Shown here piece after piece: positions 8,072 to 16,708 of a stretch of DNA of 64,000 bases. The notes beneath the pieces are model-generated. The model made no database searches. It worked only from the letters and a program-made list of their open reading frames with translations, and had not been told where the DNA came from. How positions within the stretch are numbered: position 1 is the stretch's first letter; each line of letters opens with the position of its first letter. The stretch comes from Streptomyces venezuelae. Lineage in GTDB: Bacteria; Actinomycetota; Actinomycetes; Streptomycetales; Streptomycetaceae. The stretch is taken from contig NZ_CP029194.1 of the NCBI RefSeq assembly GCF_008642375.1, forward strand, positions 4,526,001 through 4,590,000, written 5' to 3'. The translations under genes and the position numbers were made by a program.

Positions 8072-8428
8072 ATGATCCAGATGGCGGACATCCGTGAGTG
8101 GCGGACCCACGACGTGGTGGACGCGCGGGGCCACAGGATCGGAGAGCTGGAGGCGATCTACGTCGACACCAGCACCGACGAGCCGGCCATGGCCACGATC
8201 CGGGTCGGCCTGCCCACCCGGCACCGTCTGGTGTTCGTCCCCCTGGAAGGGGCGACGGTGGGGCCGGGCTATGTGAAGGTCGTCCACGACAAGGCGCTGG
8301 TGAGGCAAGGCCCTTCGATCGGCACCGACGACGTCCTTCCCGCCGAGGACGAGGAAGCGGTCTTCCGGCACTACGACCTTCCCTACGAGCCCGGGGCGAA
8401 CGGTGAACGGCAGCTGGCCCGCCGCTGA
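8072..8428 (+). CDS. PRC-barrel domain protein
   Basis: A 118-residue protein consisting mostly of one PRC-barrel beta-barrel (about residues 8-95: DIREWRTHDVVDARGHRIGE, then IYVDTSTDEPAMATIRVG and FVPLEGATV). PRC barrels bind RNA or act in membrane-associated complexes; in streptomycetes this stand-alone form is often found among stress genes. GAGGAG sits 6 bases before ATG 8072. A tiny membrane protein gene follows 30 bp downstream and probably shares the transcript. Confidence 0.8.
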   Translation: MIQMADIREWRTHDVVDARGHRIGELEAIYVDTSTDEPAMATIRVGLPTRHRLVFVPLEGATVGPGYVKVVHDKALVRQGPSIGTDDVLPAEDEEAVFRHYDLPYEPGANGERQLARR

Positions 8429-8458
8429 GCCCCCCGACCGACCGAGGAGGTGGCCCTC

Positions 8459-8629
8459 GTGTCGCTCTTCCTGGCCCTGATCATCGTGGCGATCGTGCTG
8501 GGCATCATCGGCGTCGTGGCCGACGGACTGCTCTTCCTCCTGTTCATCGGCATCGTGCTGCTCGTGGCAGACATCGTCTACCTCTCCATGCGCACACGCC
8601 GCTCCGCCCGCCACCGCCCGCTCCGGTGA
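8459..8629 (+). CDS. Tiny membrane protein (56 aa)
   Basis: From GTG 8459 the frame encodes 56 residues. Nearly all of residues 2-43 are hydrophobic, in two segments broken by a V-A-D-G turn, and a basic tail (MRTRRSARHRP) closes the protein. A GAGGAGG lies seven bases upstream of the start, which supports real translation. Function is unknown. Position suggests a role with the PRC-barrel protein. Confidence 0.6.
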   Translation: MSLFLALIIVAIVLGIIGVVADGLLFLLFIGIVLLVADIVYLSMRTRRSARHRPLR

Positions 8630-8662
8630 CCCGAGGCACGGGGCGCGCTCGTCCGGAAGCCC

Positions 8663-9862
8663 TCATCCGCGCCACTCGAACAGGACGAGCGTCGCGTCGT
8701 CCGAGGTGGTTTCGCCGCGTGCCCGCTTGAGGGTGTGGGACAGGTCCCGGGCCACCGCGCGGATCCCGTGGTCAGCCTGCTCCAGCTGGTTCACCCAGTC
8801 GATCAGCTGCTCCTCGCCGAACTGCTCCTGTCCGCTTTCGTGTTCTTCGATCAGCCCGTCGGTGAAGCAGAGGATGCGATCGCCCGGCTCCAGCGCCGCC
8901 GTGCTGATCTGCGGCTGGGCACCTCCGAAGCCGACGGGGAGGGTCGTGGGGCTGTCCAGGCGGCGTACGACTCGGTGCCCGCGGATCAGCATCGGCGCGG
9001 GATGCCCCGCGTTGACCCACTGGAGGTGCCCCGTGTCCGTGTCCAGGCGCATCATCTGGGCGGTCACGAAGTGGTCCAGGTCGAACTGTTCGGCGATGGC
9101 CCGGTCCATGAAGAGGTAGATCTCGGACAGTTCGATGCTGATCCGGCGGGCGTGGCGGTACGCGCCGATGGCCACCGTGGCCATCGTGGCCGCGTCCAGG
9201 CCGTGCCCCATGGCGTCGATCATGGCGAGGTGCAGGACGTCGCCGTTCAAGGCGTAGTCGAAGCTGTCCCCCGCCACGGCGTAGGCGGGCTCCAGGACTC
9301 CGGCGACCGCGACGCGCGGCATCACCATCGACAGCGGGGGCAGCAGGGACCACTGGATCTCCGCGGCGACGCTCATCGGTTCGCTGCGACGGGTGCGGAA
9401 GAAGAGGTCGGTGTGGCCGTTCTTGGTCTGCATCATGTCGGCGATCAGCCCGGCGATCCTGCGCAGCAGGCGGCGGTCGTCGTCGTCGACGGCGTCCAGC
9501 GTGACTGCCAGAACGCCCGCCTGGTCGCCCCCGTCCAGCAAGGGCAGCAGGACCCGTACGCCGTCGGGCAGGACGAGTTCGACCGGGCGCGAGGTGAGGA
9601 AGCACCGGCCGGCGTCGGAGCTGTCGATGGCCTGCGGTTCGCCGCCCGCCAGCCCTTCGCCAGGCAGGGGGACCAGCCTCTGTTGCCCGTAGTCCTGGAG
9701 CAGGATCTGCGGATCCCGTCCCCCCAGCCGTGCCACGGTGTCGGCGAGGACCGCCCCGACCAGATGGGGCGGCAGCTCATGGGCCCGGTCCAGGAGCCCG
9801 CCCAGCAGCCCCTCCCCGAAGCTCTCCGAGCGATCAGGATCCCCGGCCGGTCGGACTGTCAT
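8663..9862 (-). CDS. PP2C-type (SpoIIE) serine/threonine phosphatase with GAF-like domain
   Basis: A 399-residue protein. Residues about 15-150 form a GAF-like sensor region, and about 175-399 are a SpoIIE/RsbU-type phosphatase with the metal-binding motifs G-D-S-F-D-Y, D-A-M-G-H-G and C-F-T-D-G-L-I-E. Such enzymes dephosphorylate anti-anti-sigma factors and so activate stress sigma factors. No anti-sigma partner is adjacent. ATG 9862 has a strong GGAGGGA. The frame stays open upstream as far as 10033, but that extension would translate the tRNA-Gly remnant and its hairpin and should not be annotated. Confidence 0.88.
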   Translation of the reverse strand: MTVRPAGDPDRSESFGEGLLGGLLDRAHELPPHLVGAVLADTVARLGGRDPQILLQDYGQQRLVPLPGEGLAGGEPQAIDSSDAGRCFLTSRPVELVLPDGVRVLLPLLDGGDQAGVLAVTLDAVDDDDRRLLRRIAGLIADMMQTKNGHTDLFFRTRRSEPMSVAAEIQWSLLPPLSMVMPRVAVAGVLEPAYAVAGDSFDYALNGDVLHLAMIDAMGHGLDAATMATVAIGAYRHARRISIELSEIYLFMDRAIAEQFDLDHFVTAQMMRLDTDTGHLQWVNAGHPAPMLIRGHRVVRRLDSPTTLPVGFGGAQPQISTAALEPGDRILCFTDGLIEEHESGQEQFGEEQLIDWVNQLEQADHGIRAVARDLSHTLKRARGETTSDDATLVLFEWRG

Positions 9863-9951
9863 CCCGCTCCCTCCCACAGGGCGACGGACGGGCCCGTTGG
9901 CGGCGGTCTCGCCCTCAGGATGCGCCTCGGCGGCAGGGCACGCCATACGAC

Positions 9952-10030
9952 GACGAAGGCCCTGGTCAGACCAGGGCCTTCGTTCAAGAGCGGATGACGG
10001 GAACCGCACCCGCGCCATAAGCTTGGGAAT
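9952..10030 (-). repeat. tRNA-Gly 3'-half plus terminator remnant, copy C
   Basis: The hairpin (arms 9955-9967 and 9969-9981) is followed by 40 bp (9989-10028) that match the 3' half of the tRNA-Gly(CCC) gene from the anticodon loop to the acceptor end, with three substitutions. Similarity stops at the anticodon loop. This is the usual extent of an attachment site inside a tRNA gene, so the copy looks like an att site rather than an accidental fragment. Confidence 0.7.
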
Positions 10031-10436
10031 CACCGTTGCTGACGCCGGTCATAAGGTGTCCGACCTGCGGAAACGCGCCTTCTCGCGGCTCGTTTCGGTG
10101 GTCCGCCGATACCCGTGTCGACCGCTGTTCACCGTTCCGAAGGGCACGGATGGGGCACGGTGCCAGGGGGGGCACGGCCGCAGAGCCGAGGTGCCTTTGT
10201 GGACGCGCCCGGCCGCGGCGTCGATTTCCCGGGCGGCGGCGGTGGTTCCCTGTCTCGCCACGGTAGGGCTGGCCCATCCCGGAAGTCACATCCAGATGCG
10301 GACCCGCCCTGGGGACAGGGACCCGGAGGTACTACGAGCGATGAGGTGGGCCTCTGGGATTTCGTTGCGGGCAGGTTCCTAGCATGTGGGCATGGTTGCC
10401 CGTGATACCCAGCAGTCCGGTGCGGGAGGGGAAGCA
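10031..10436. other. Intergenic region, no gene seen
   Basis: Between the tRNA remnant and the hemolysin-III-type gene no frame shows consistent codon bias or a ribosome site. The composition is less GC-biased than in the flanking genes. It presumably contains the promoter of the downstream gene. Confidence 0.4.
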
Positions 10437-11222
10437 GTGTCCCGAGAGGACGCCGAAGCCCGCAGTGTTTCTTCCCCACCGACGATCAAGGGACGCGACT
10501 CGACCGGCCTGTCTTCGGGATCGCAACGCGACGGGGCCGCCGAGAACTCCCGCCCGGTGGCCGACGTGGTCGAGCGGGCGGCCGATCTGGTGGAACCCGT
10601 CAAGCCGAAACTACGCGGCTGGCTTCACGCCGGCATGGTCCCCGCATCGCTGGCAGCGGGCATCGTCCTCATCTGCCTGGCGGGGACGCCCCAGGCCGTG
10701 CTGGCCTGCACCGTGTACTCCGTGACGGCCTGGCTGCTGTTCGGGACGAGCGCCGTCTACCACCTCGGCACCTGGGGATCACTCGGTGAGGCGGTTCTGC
10801 GCCGCCTCGACCACGCCAACATCTTCCTGATCATCGCCGGCACGTGCACCCCGCTCGCCGTACTCCTGCTCTCCCCGGACCAGTGGTCCATCCTGCTGTG
10901 GATCGTGTGGACGGGCGCGCTGGTCGGCATCGCCTTCCGTGTCCTGTGGGTCGGAGCTCCCCGCTGGCTGTACACCCCCTGCTACCTGGCCCTGGGCTGG
11001 GCGCCCGTGCGATACCTGCCCGACTTCCTTCACAACGGCGGGGCGGCCGTAGTCTCCTTGATCGTGACCGGCGGGCTTCTCTACAGCGCGGGCGCGGTCG
11101 TCTACGCCCTCCAGCGCCCCAACCCCTCACCCCGCTGGTTCGGCTTCCACGAGGTCTTCCACGCACTGACAGTGGCAGCCTTCACCGCGCATTACATCGC
11201 CATCTCCTTCACCGTCTACTGA
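10437..11222 (+). CDS. Hemolysin III / PAQR family membrane protein
   Basis: A 261-residue polytopic protein with seven hydrophobic segments. It carries the family's conserved polar positions: AVYHLGTWG in the second helix, LDHANIFLIIAGTCTP in the third, and FHEVFHAL...HYIAI near the C-terminus, where the His residues form the presumed metal site. YqfA/HlyIII proteins are probable membrane-embedded hydrolases or envelope-homeostasis factors; true haemolysis is not implied. GTG 10437 is chosen because GGGAGGGG lies six bases upstream. An ATG at 10392 in the same frame lacks one. Confidence 0.85.
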   Translation: MSREDAEARSVSSPPTIKGRDSTGLSSGSQRDGAAENSRPVADVVERAADLVEPVKPKLRGWLHAGMVPASLAAGIVLICLAGTPQAVLACTVYSVTAWLLFGTSAVYHLGTWGSLGEAVLRRLDHANIFLIIAGTCTPLAVLLLSPDQWSILLWIVWTGALVGIAFRVLWVGAPRWLYTPCYLALGWAPVRYLPDFLHNGGAAVVSLIVTGGLLYSAGAVVYALQRPNPSPRWFGFHEVFHALTVAAFTAHYIAISFTVY

Positions 11223-11582
11223 GCACGGCCATGTTCTGCCCGGGGGGCTGCTGTCGCCGCCTTGGGGCGGGCGAGTTGCCTTGCTGCTTCGGGTCAGGGT
11301 GCGAGGGGGCGGCGGAGGGAGAGGCAGCAGTGCCGACGGCGGACAGGTAGCGGTGGTCAGCCGTTTCGCTGTCGGTGGTGAACCGGGGAGCGGCTTTGAT
11401 CTCTTCCCGGGTCTCTGACACCTGTCTGCCGGGACGACGTGACGGTCATGTGCCTGGACTGGCACGGTACCCACCAGGTCACACGCAGCGCTGACGCCGG
11501 GGCGGACCTGGCGGAGGCGTCTGTGCCCGAATAGCACTCTTTCGACGGCCGAGGCCCGCCGATCCCGACGGGCACGCTTGGT
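11223..11582. other. Intergenic region, no gene seen
   Basis: The region lies between two convergent genes. It contains a G-rich stretch at about 11237-11320. No hairpin with a clear T-run and no credible reading frame is visible. Confidence 0.4.
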
Positions 11583-11921
11583 TCAGGCCGAGGGCGGCGG
11601 CGGGGACGACTCGGCGGCGCGGCGGTACTCGGCGTTGATGCGCTGGGCTTCCTCGAGCTGGTCTTCGAGGATGATGATGCGGCAGGCGGCCTCGATGGGC
11701 GTGCCCTGGTCGACCAGCTCCCGGGCGCGGGCGGCGATGCGCAGCTGGTAGCGGGAGTACCGGCGGTGGCCGCCCTCGGAGCGGAGCGGGGTGATCAGGC
11801 GGGCCTCTCCGAGGGCGCGGAGGAAGCCCTGGGTGGTGCCGATCATCTCGGCGGCCCGGCCCATCGTGTAGGCGGGGTAATCGTCGTCGTCGAGACGGCC
11901 GAACGAGTCGTCTGCTGTCAT
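11583..11921 (-). CDS. MerR-family transcriptional regulator (short, HTH only)
   Basis: A 112-residue regulator. The MerR winged helix-turn-helix is at about residues 15-75 (YTMGRAAEMIGTTQGFLRAL, then the EGGHRRYSR wing), followed by a dimerisation helix and a proline-rich end. It lacks an effector-binding domain, as in the compact MerR proteins common in Streptomyces. ATG 11921 follows GAGAGG at a good distance. A perfect 32-bp palindrome lies 27 bp upstream and could be its own operator. Confidence 0.85.
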   Translation of the reverse strand: MTADDSFGRLDDDDYPAYTMGRAAEMIGTTQGFLRALGEARLITPLRSEGGHRRYSRYQLRIAARARELVDQGTPIEAACRIIILEDQLEEAQRINAEYRRAAESSPPPPSA

Positions 11922-11947
11922 TGAACCTCTCTCATGCAACGCGTGGA

Positions 11948-11979
11948 GGGGCCCTGGTGCCGTACGGCACCAGGGCCCC
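11948..11979. promoter_or_regulatory. Perfect 32-bp palindrome in front of the MerR gene
   Basis: GGGGCCCTGGTGCCGT is followed immediately by its exact reverse complement, with no loop. MerR proteins bind such dyads between promoter elements, so autoregulation is possible. Alternatively it is a terminator for transcription entering from the right. There is no T-run on either side. Confidence 0.5.
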
Positions 11980-12915
11980 GAAGGAACTACTACACCATCT
12001 GTCGGCCTACTGCGCCGACCCTGTGTTTCCGCCGACCCGACCGAGATGCTGCCGGGAGTGCGGGGATCGCGGTTGCTTGACCGGAGACCACCTCGCTATC
12101 GATGTCCTGCGGTACCCGGGCTCAAGGCTTCCGCCCGGGCGATCCTGATGGTGCTCGGCTCCTCCGTTCCTTCCTCGGTGATCAACTGCTGGTACTGCTG
12201 GTACTGCTCTACTGCGTACTGCTGGTGGCCTGCGTCAGCGCCACTCTTCGGCAGCCAGCCCCGTTGCCCGTCCTGCGTCTGCTCTGGCTTAGAACCCCAC
12301 TGCCGAACTTCCCGGTGCGCGCGTCCGCAGCCGACGCCTTCACCGAGGTGCTGCTCACTACTTCACTGCTGGGTACTGCGAACTGCACTTACGAGTACTG
12401 CCACTGCGGTACTGCCGACGGCGGCCCCTGATCACTGCGGGCCCCCCGGTCCGGTCATCAGCCCCGTCGCCGTCCTGCAACAACCCTGGCTTCGGAACTC
12501 CACCACCGCACCGTCCTGCGAACTGCACCTGCGGGTACTGCTGCCCGGCAGTTCGTCTCTGCCAGGCCCTGCGGTCTCTCTGGGCTACGAGAGAAACCAT
12601 AACCACGCCACCATGCAATGTCTACTCTGGCCGTCATAGATTTTTATGCCCGCCGAGGAGAGCTCTTGGAACTGACGGCCCGCGCGGAGAGCATCGAAGT
12701 GGCCGTTCACGACTCCAGCTCGTACGCGCCGCGTATGCGCACCCCTGACCTTTACGGCGGTACCGGTGGATCCGGCCTGGCCCATGGTCAACCGCCTCGC
12801 CCGAGCGACCGCTGTCACCTGTCGGGCCCCCGGCGGGAAGACGGTGAGTGCTCTTCTCGACCGGTAGTCCTCCCGGTCGAGAGAACGGGACGACCGGTGC
12901 ATAAAATCGGCTCCC
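11980..12915. other. Unusual lower-GC, TACTG-rich region without a convincing gene
   Basis: About 900 bp with lower GC than its surroundings. The pentamer TACTG, mostly as GTACTG, recurs at least eight times between 12190 and 12540. A longer block reading GAACTGCAC...TACTGC appears twice (near 12380 and 12520). Open frames exist on both strands, but their composition (Cys/Trp-rich on plus, Gln/Arg-rich on minus) and lack of ribosome sites argue against coding. A weak TTG-started frame at 12666-12929 could be a small gene. A structured non-coding RNA or a decayed repeat is possible. Confidence 0.4.
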
Positions 12916-13275
12916 ATGTCGAAGCCTGACGAGCTGCTCGTGGACGTCGCCGCCTTGGTGGAGTCCGGGCAGAGCAATCAGATGTCCCTGACCGTGGTCA
13001 CCGGTGGTGCGGTCATCACCGGTCGGCTGGCTCCCGAAGCCGTGTGGAGGCAGCGGGTGTCGGAGGTCCTGACGGACTCGGCCCGTTTGGGCGAGTTCTC
13101 CGCCGTCTTCACCACCACGACACCCCAAGAGGGGCCGCCCGCCCATCTGCACTTCCATGTGGCCCGCATTCTTCAGGGCACGGTGGGGATCCCGGAGACG
13201 GGTGGGATGTACCGCGTCGCGATCGCGGACGTCAGTGCCTGGACCATGGGCGACTTCAGCTACTCCGACCACTGA
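12916..13275 (+). CDS. GvpU-like gas-vesicle accessory protein
   Basis: A 119-residue soluble protein. The core (SGQSNQMSLTVVTGGAVITG, then ...PAHLHFHVARIL... and a closing YRVAIADVSAWTMGDF strand) resembles GvpU, a small accessory protein of gas-vesicle clusters. No gas-vesicle structural gene is in the window, so it is an orphan copy or a paralogue with another role. ATG 12916 has no clear ribosome site. A strong terminator follows. Confidence 0.5.
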   Translation: MSKPDELLVDVAALVESGQSNQMSLTVVTGGAVITGRLAPEAVWRQRVSEVLTDSARLGEFSAVFTTTTPQEGPPAHLHFHVARILQGTVGIPETGGMYRVAIADVSAWTMGDFSYSDH

Positions 13276-13307
13276 CCCGACATTCGCGTAGGAACCCCCG
13301 GCATGCG

Positions 13308-13343
13308 GGAGGGCCCGACCGGCACGTGCCGGTCGGGCCCTCC
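13308..13343 (+). terminator. Perfect hairpin terminator after the GvpU-like gene
   Basis: The 17-bp arm GAGGGCCCGACCGGCAC at 13309-13325 is followed directly by its complement at 13326-13342, with one further pair outside. It ends the rightward gene and could also serve leftward transcription. Confidence 0.7.
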
Positions 13344-13388
13344 TCGTTGTCCGGGTGTCGGCTCGCGCCGGTTCTGTCCGTCAGACGG

Positions 13389-13595
13389 TCACCGGGACGC
13401 CCGGAGGACTTCACCGGCGCCGAAGGCACGGCGGTCCCGGCGGGTGATGACCTGGCCGACCTGCTTGGCGGGGTAGGTACGGCGCCCGATGATCACTGAC
13501 TCGCCGACGACCTGCTCGGGCTTGATGCCCTTCATCGACTCCAGGACACCGCTCTTGGTCAGGTCGAACGGGAAACGGGCGACGACACAGCGCAT
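13389..13595 (-). CDS. Small conserved hypothetical protein
   Basis: A 68-residue protein starting MRCVVARFPFDLTKSGVLES, followed by a VVGESVIIGRRTYP strand and VKQ/AKQVGQVIT. The sequence is of a kind I associate with conserved small Streptomyces proteins, but no function is known. ATG 13595 has a GAGG six bases upstream. It lies between two other leftward genes and may be transcribed with the CBS gene. Confidence 0.6.
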   Translation of the reverse strand: MRCVVARFPFDLTKSGVLESMKGIKPEQVVGESVIIGRRTYPAKQVGQVITRRDRRAFGAGEVLRASR

Positions 13596-13646
13596 GTTGC
13601 CTCACAGGGAGAAGAAAGGGGGACGGTTGTGCCGTGGTGAGGCTGT

Positions 13647-14051
13647 TCAGTGGGCAAGGGCGAGGACGCCCAGAGCACTGCCCTGGTCATCGACGCCCGG
13701 CGGGGCATCGAGCCGGCGGTAGCGCATGGCGTGTTCGGCTTCGGCCATCGTGGTCACGGGTGAGGCGGCCGGCCCGCGGTCCCCCAGCAGGTCGCGGAGA
13801 CGGACCCGGTCGGTGTACGCCGCGCTGTCGCGGATGGCGGTGAGCTGGGCCTGCGTGACCAGCCCGGTGCACATGCCCTCCTCGTCGCAGACGAGCAGAT
13901 GGCCCGCGCGGGCGCCGGCCATGACGGCCAGGGCCACCTCGACCGTCATGTCGTCACAGACCTGCGGACCGGCCGCCTCCGTCGCGTCGCCCACCGTCCG
14001 GTGCACAGACTTGGTGTTCGCCGAGCGGGGCTGCATCTGGACCAGCGTCAA
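13647..14051 (-). CDS. CBS-domain protein
   Basis: A 134-residue protein with two CBS motifs: residues about 25-75 (GPQVCDDMTVEVALAVMAGA, then HLLVCDEEGMCTGLVT) and about 85-130. CBS pairs bind adenosyl ligands and act as energy or redox sensors. TTG 14051 is preferred because AGGAGG lies six bases upstream; the longer frame begins inside poorly conserved sequence. It follows the DEAD-box gene by 46 bp on the same strand and may belong to the same cold/stress operon. Confidence 0.75.
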   Translation of the reverse strand: MTLVQMQPRSANTKSVHRTVGDATEAAGPQVCDDMTVEVALAVMAGARAGHLLVCDEEGMCTGLVTQAQLTAIRDSAAYTDRVRLRDLLGDRGPAASPVTTMAEAEHAMRYRRLDAPPGVDDQGSALGVLALAH

Positions 14052-14097
14052 GACGTGCCTCCTGCAGAGATGGGTCAGTTTCCTGATCACGTGCTTC

Positions 14098-15612
14098 TCA
14101 GGCCGCCGCATCGAAGGCGGACTGCCGCACGCTCCCGCGCCGGACGGTCGAAGCAGGCCGGCGCCTCCCCCGGGAGGCCGCGCTGCGCTTGGCGCGTTCG
14201 ACGACCGGTGCGGTGATGACGACGGGGATGCCGGAGGGGGCCTGGGCGCCGGTGATCCGGTTCAGGGCCTCTTCACCCGAGCGGACCTGGGCGGTCTGCG
14301 GGGTGATGCCGGCGGCCTGCATGAGGCGGGTCATGTCGCGGCGCTGGTTCGGGGTGACGAGGGTGACGACGCTGCCGGACTCGCCCGCGCGGGCGGTGCG
14401 GCCGCCGCGGTGGAGGTAGTCCTTGGGGTCGGTGGGCGGGTCGACGTTGACGACGAGGTCGAGGTTGTCGACGTGGATGCCGCGCGCCGCCACGTTCGTC
14501 GCGACCAGGACGGTCACGTGGCCGGTCTTGAACTGGGCAAGGGTGCGGGTGCGCTGCGGCTGCGACTTCCCGCCGTGCAGGGCGGCGGCCCGTACACCGG
14601 TGTTCAGCAGGTCCTGGGTCAGCCGGTCCACGGCGTGCTTGGTGTCCAGGAACATCATCACCCGGCCGTCGCGCGCCGCGATCTCCGTCGTCGTCCGGTG
14701 CTTGTCGGCGCCGTGGACGTGCAGCACGTGGTGCTCCATCGTCGTCACCGCACCGGCCGAGGGGTCCACCGAATGCACGACGGGGTCGGTCAGGTAGCGG
14801 CGTACCAGCAGGTCGACATTGCGGTCCAGGGTGGCCGAGAACAGCATCCGCTGCCCCTCGGGACGCACCTGGTCCAGGAGGGCGGTGACCTGAGGCATGA
14901 AGCCCATGTCGGCCATCTGGTCGGCTTCGTCGAGGACGGTGATCGCGACCTGGTTCAGCCGGCATTCACCACGGTCGATGAGGTCCTTCAGCCGGCCGGG
15001 CGTGGCCACGACCACCTCCACGCCTCCGCGCAGCGCTCCGGCCTGCTTGCCGATCGACACGCCGCCGACGACCGTGGTCAGGCGCAGCCTCACGGCGCGG
15101 GCGTACGGGGTGAGGGCGTCGGTCACCTGCTGGGCCAGCTCGCGGGTGGGGACGAGGACCAGCGCCAGCGGCTGGCGCGGCTCCGCGCGCAGTCCGGCGG
15201 TACGGGCCAGCAGCGCGAGGCCGAAGGCCAGGGTCTTGCCGGAGCCGGTGCGCCCGCGGCCGAGCACGTCGCGGCCCGCGAGGGTGTTGGGCAGGGTGGC
15301 GCCCTGGATGGGGAAGGGCACGGTCACGCCCTGCGCGCCGAGGGCCGCCAGCAGCTCGGCCGGCATGTCGAGATCGGCGAAAGCCTCGACGGCGGGCAGA
15401 GCGGGAGTGATCGTCTTCGGCAGGGCGAACTCGCCTTGGATCGCGGCGGGCCGGCGGCCGTAGCGTCCGGAGCGGCTCGGACCTCCGGAACGGCTCGGGG
15501 CCGACGAGCCGAGGCGGCTGCCCCGCTCCGAACCGGTGGCAGTGCCGAAAGCGGGGCCGCCGGTGCGGCTGCGGGTGCGAGAGGAACGGTCGTTCGTGCG
15601 TGTGCGGTTCAT
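14098..15612 (-). CDS. DEAD-box ATP-dependent RNA helicase (RhlE/CshA type)
   Basis: A 504-residue helicase. After a 60-residue Arg/Gly/Ser-rich N-terminal tail come the Q-motif region (VPFPIQGATLP), Walker A G-R-T-G-S-G-K-T near residue 119, D-E-A-D near 226, S-A-T near 257, and the C-terminal domain with ATNVAARGIHV and HRGGRTAR near 399. It unwinds RNA secondary structure, helping translation and decay at low temperature. ATG 15612 has AAGGAAGG. The long leader between this gene and the cold-shock gene upstream is AT-richer, as in cold-induced transcripts. The pairing with cspA supports cold induction. Confidence 0.92.
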   Translation of the reverse strand: MNRTRTNDRSSRTRSRTGGPAFGTATGSERGSRLGSSAPSRSGGPSRSGRYGRRPAAIQGEFALPKTITPALPAVEAFADLDMPAELLAALGAQGVTVPFPIQGATLPNTLAGRDVLGRGRTGSGKTLAFGLALLARTAGLRAEPRQPLALVLVPTRELAQQVTDALTPYARAVRLRLTTVVGGVSIGKQAGALRGGVEVVVATPGRLKDLIDRGECRLNQVAITVLDEADQMADMGFMPQVTALLDQVRPEGQRMLFSATLDRNVDLLVRRYLTDPVVHSVDPSAGAVTTMEHHVLHVHGADKHRTTTEIAARDGRVMMFLDTKHAVDRLTQDLLNTGVRAAALHGGKSQPQRTRTLAQFKTGHVTVLVATNVAARGIHVDNLDLVVNVDPPTDPKDYLHRGGRTARAGESGSVVTLVTPNQRRDMTRLMQAAGITPQTAQVRSGEEALNRITGAQAPSGIPVVITAPVVERAKRSAASRGRRRPASTVRRGSVRQSAFDAAA

Positions 15613-15866
15613 TTCAGAACCTTCCTTGATGCGGCACATATCAAGGAATTCCGGCAGCAGAAACGCAGCGCGGGGAATCACAAGAACGGGCCGAATGGAA
15701 TGAGAAAGCGACTCTGGCCTACAGAGATTCTGTACGGGCGCATGCGCTGAGATGGGGGGCGCCATGCGTACGCGAACCAAGGGAAATCGAGGGAGGTGGA
15801 GCGCCGAGCAGGCCGTAATCCTGAATACTTCGTCCCGCAGGTGACACCACTGCGGGAAATGCGTGC

Positions 15867-15904
15867 AGCTGGGACCCGCACCCCAAGGGATGCGGGTCCC
15901 AGCT
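15867..15904 (-). terminator. Terminator after the cold-shock gene
   Basis: The arms AGCTGGGACCCGCA (15867-15880) and complement (15891-15904) enclose a 10-nt loop. The hairpin lies 19 bp beyond the cspA stop in its direction of transcription, separating it from the helicase gene. Confidence 0.7.
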
Positions 15905-15922
15905 ACGAAATGCGCGTCAGCG

Positions 15923-16126
15923 TCAGGCGGGAACGATGTTCTCGGCCGTCGGGCCCTTCTGGCCCTGCGCGATGTCGAAGGTGACCTTCTGGCCTTCCAG
16001 CAGCTCGCGGAAGCCCTGGGCGGCGATGTTGGAGAAGTGGGCGAAGACGTCGTCGCCGCCACTGTCCTGCTCGATGAAGCCGAAACCCTTTGCCGCGTTG
16101 AACCACTTCACGGTGCCAGATGCCAT
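15923..16126 (-). CDS. Cold-shock protein (CspA family)
   Basis: A 67-residue single cold-shock domain: GTVKWFNAAKGFGFI (RNP-1), DDVFAHFSNI (RNP-2) and the usual GPTAENIVPA end. It binds single-stranded RNA/DNA and melts RNA structure in the cold. ATG 16126 has an AAGGAG. The AT-rich 5' region is long, as in self-regulating csp leaders. It is followed by a terminator and then the DEAD-box helicase gene on the same strand. Confidence 0.93.
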   Translation of the reverse strand: MASGTVKWFNAAKGFGFIEQDSGGDDVFAHFSNIAAQGFRELLEGQKVTFDIAQGQKGPTAENIVPA

Positions 16127-16672
16127 GCCGTATCTCCTTTGGGGCAGTACACCGGCATCCGCACTGTACGGACACCGTGTCGCCGCGATGATGCCCCGCC
16201 GGAAAATGGCCCGGAAGCATGAAGCGCTCGAATGTGGCGCGGAGGCCGACTGGAGCGCCTGAAGTTTTTGGGTACCAAAACTGCAACCGAGATCGACAGT
16301 AGCACGCTGCAGCGGTTTGCGTGCGTTGAATATCTCCATCGTGTGCAGCGCGGAAAAACTCTCCCTGCGGGGTCTATTAAACTCTCTGACCGCGGGGACA
16401 GATATTGATTCCCCCCGAGAGCAGCGTTTCGGGATCAAGGCGTCCGCCGGCTCGTGTGAAGCCTGTCCCACTGGGGGCGTGGCATTCTCGTCGCGAGCAC
16501 CGTTGGCGGGGAAGGACGGCTAGGCGGCCCCGAGGACCGGAGTCAACCCCTCAGGCGAACCGCCGCTTTTTGGAAGCGAATTCACGCGACGGAGGCAGCG
16601 GTGTGACGCAGGGCGTCGAGAACCCGTCTTGCGACGCGAGACCGGCGAGGGCCGAGAGGCCTAGGCGACGAA
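16127..16672. other. AT-richer leader/intergenic region upstream of cspA
   Basis: About 550 bp without a supported gene. The first 200 bp is likely the cspA leader and promoter. The stretch 16260-16420 is clearly AT-richer than the rest of the window. Beyond 16500 I see nothing until the tRNA terminator. Confidence 0.45.
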
Positions 16673-16701
16673 GAAGGCCCAGGTCGTTGACCTGGGCCTT
16701 C
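16673..16701 (-). terminator. Terminator of the tRNA-Gly gene (copy D of the repeat family)
   Basis: The arms GAAGGCCCAGGTC (16673-16685) and complement (16689-16701) have a 3-nt loop and lie 7 bp beyond the tRNA 3' end. It is the parent of the hairpins in copies A to C. Confidence 0.8.
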
Positions 16702-16708
16702 TTTCAAG

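Noticed and set aside
9863..10033. N-terminal extension of the SpoIIE-type phosphatase
   Set aside because: It would translate the tRNA-Gly remnant and its hairpin. A strong ribosome site supports ATG 9862 instead.
12046..12639. A 197-codon plus frame in the TACTG-rich region
   Set aside because: It is Cys/Trp/Pro-rich with irregular codon bias, no ribosome site and no domain.
12618..12929. A 103-codon plus frame before the GvpU-like gene
   Set aside because: The first third looks plausible but the bias decays and it overlaps the next start. Not supported enough to call.
15613..16062. N-terminal extension of the DEAD-box helicase
   Set aside because: It would run antisense through the csp terminator and into cspA; ATG 15612 has AAGGAAGG.
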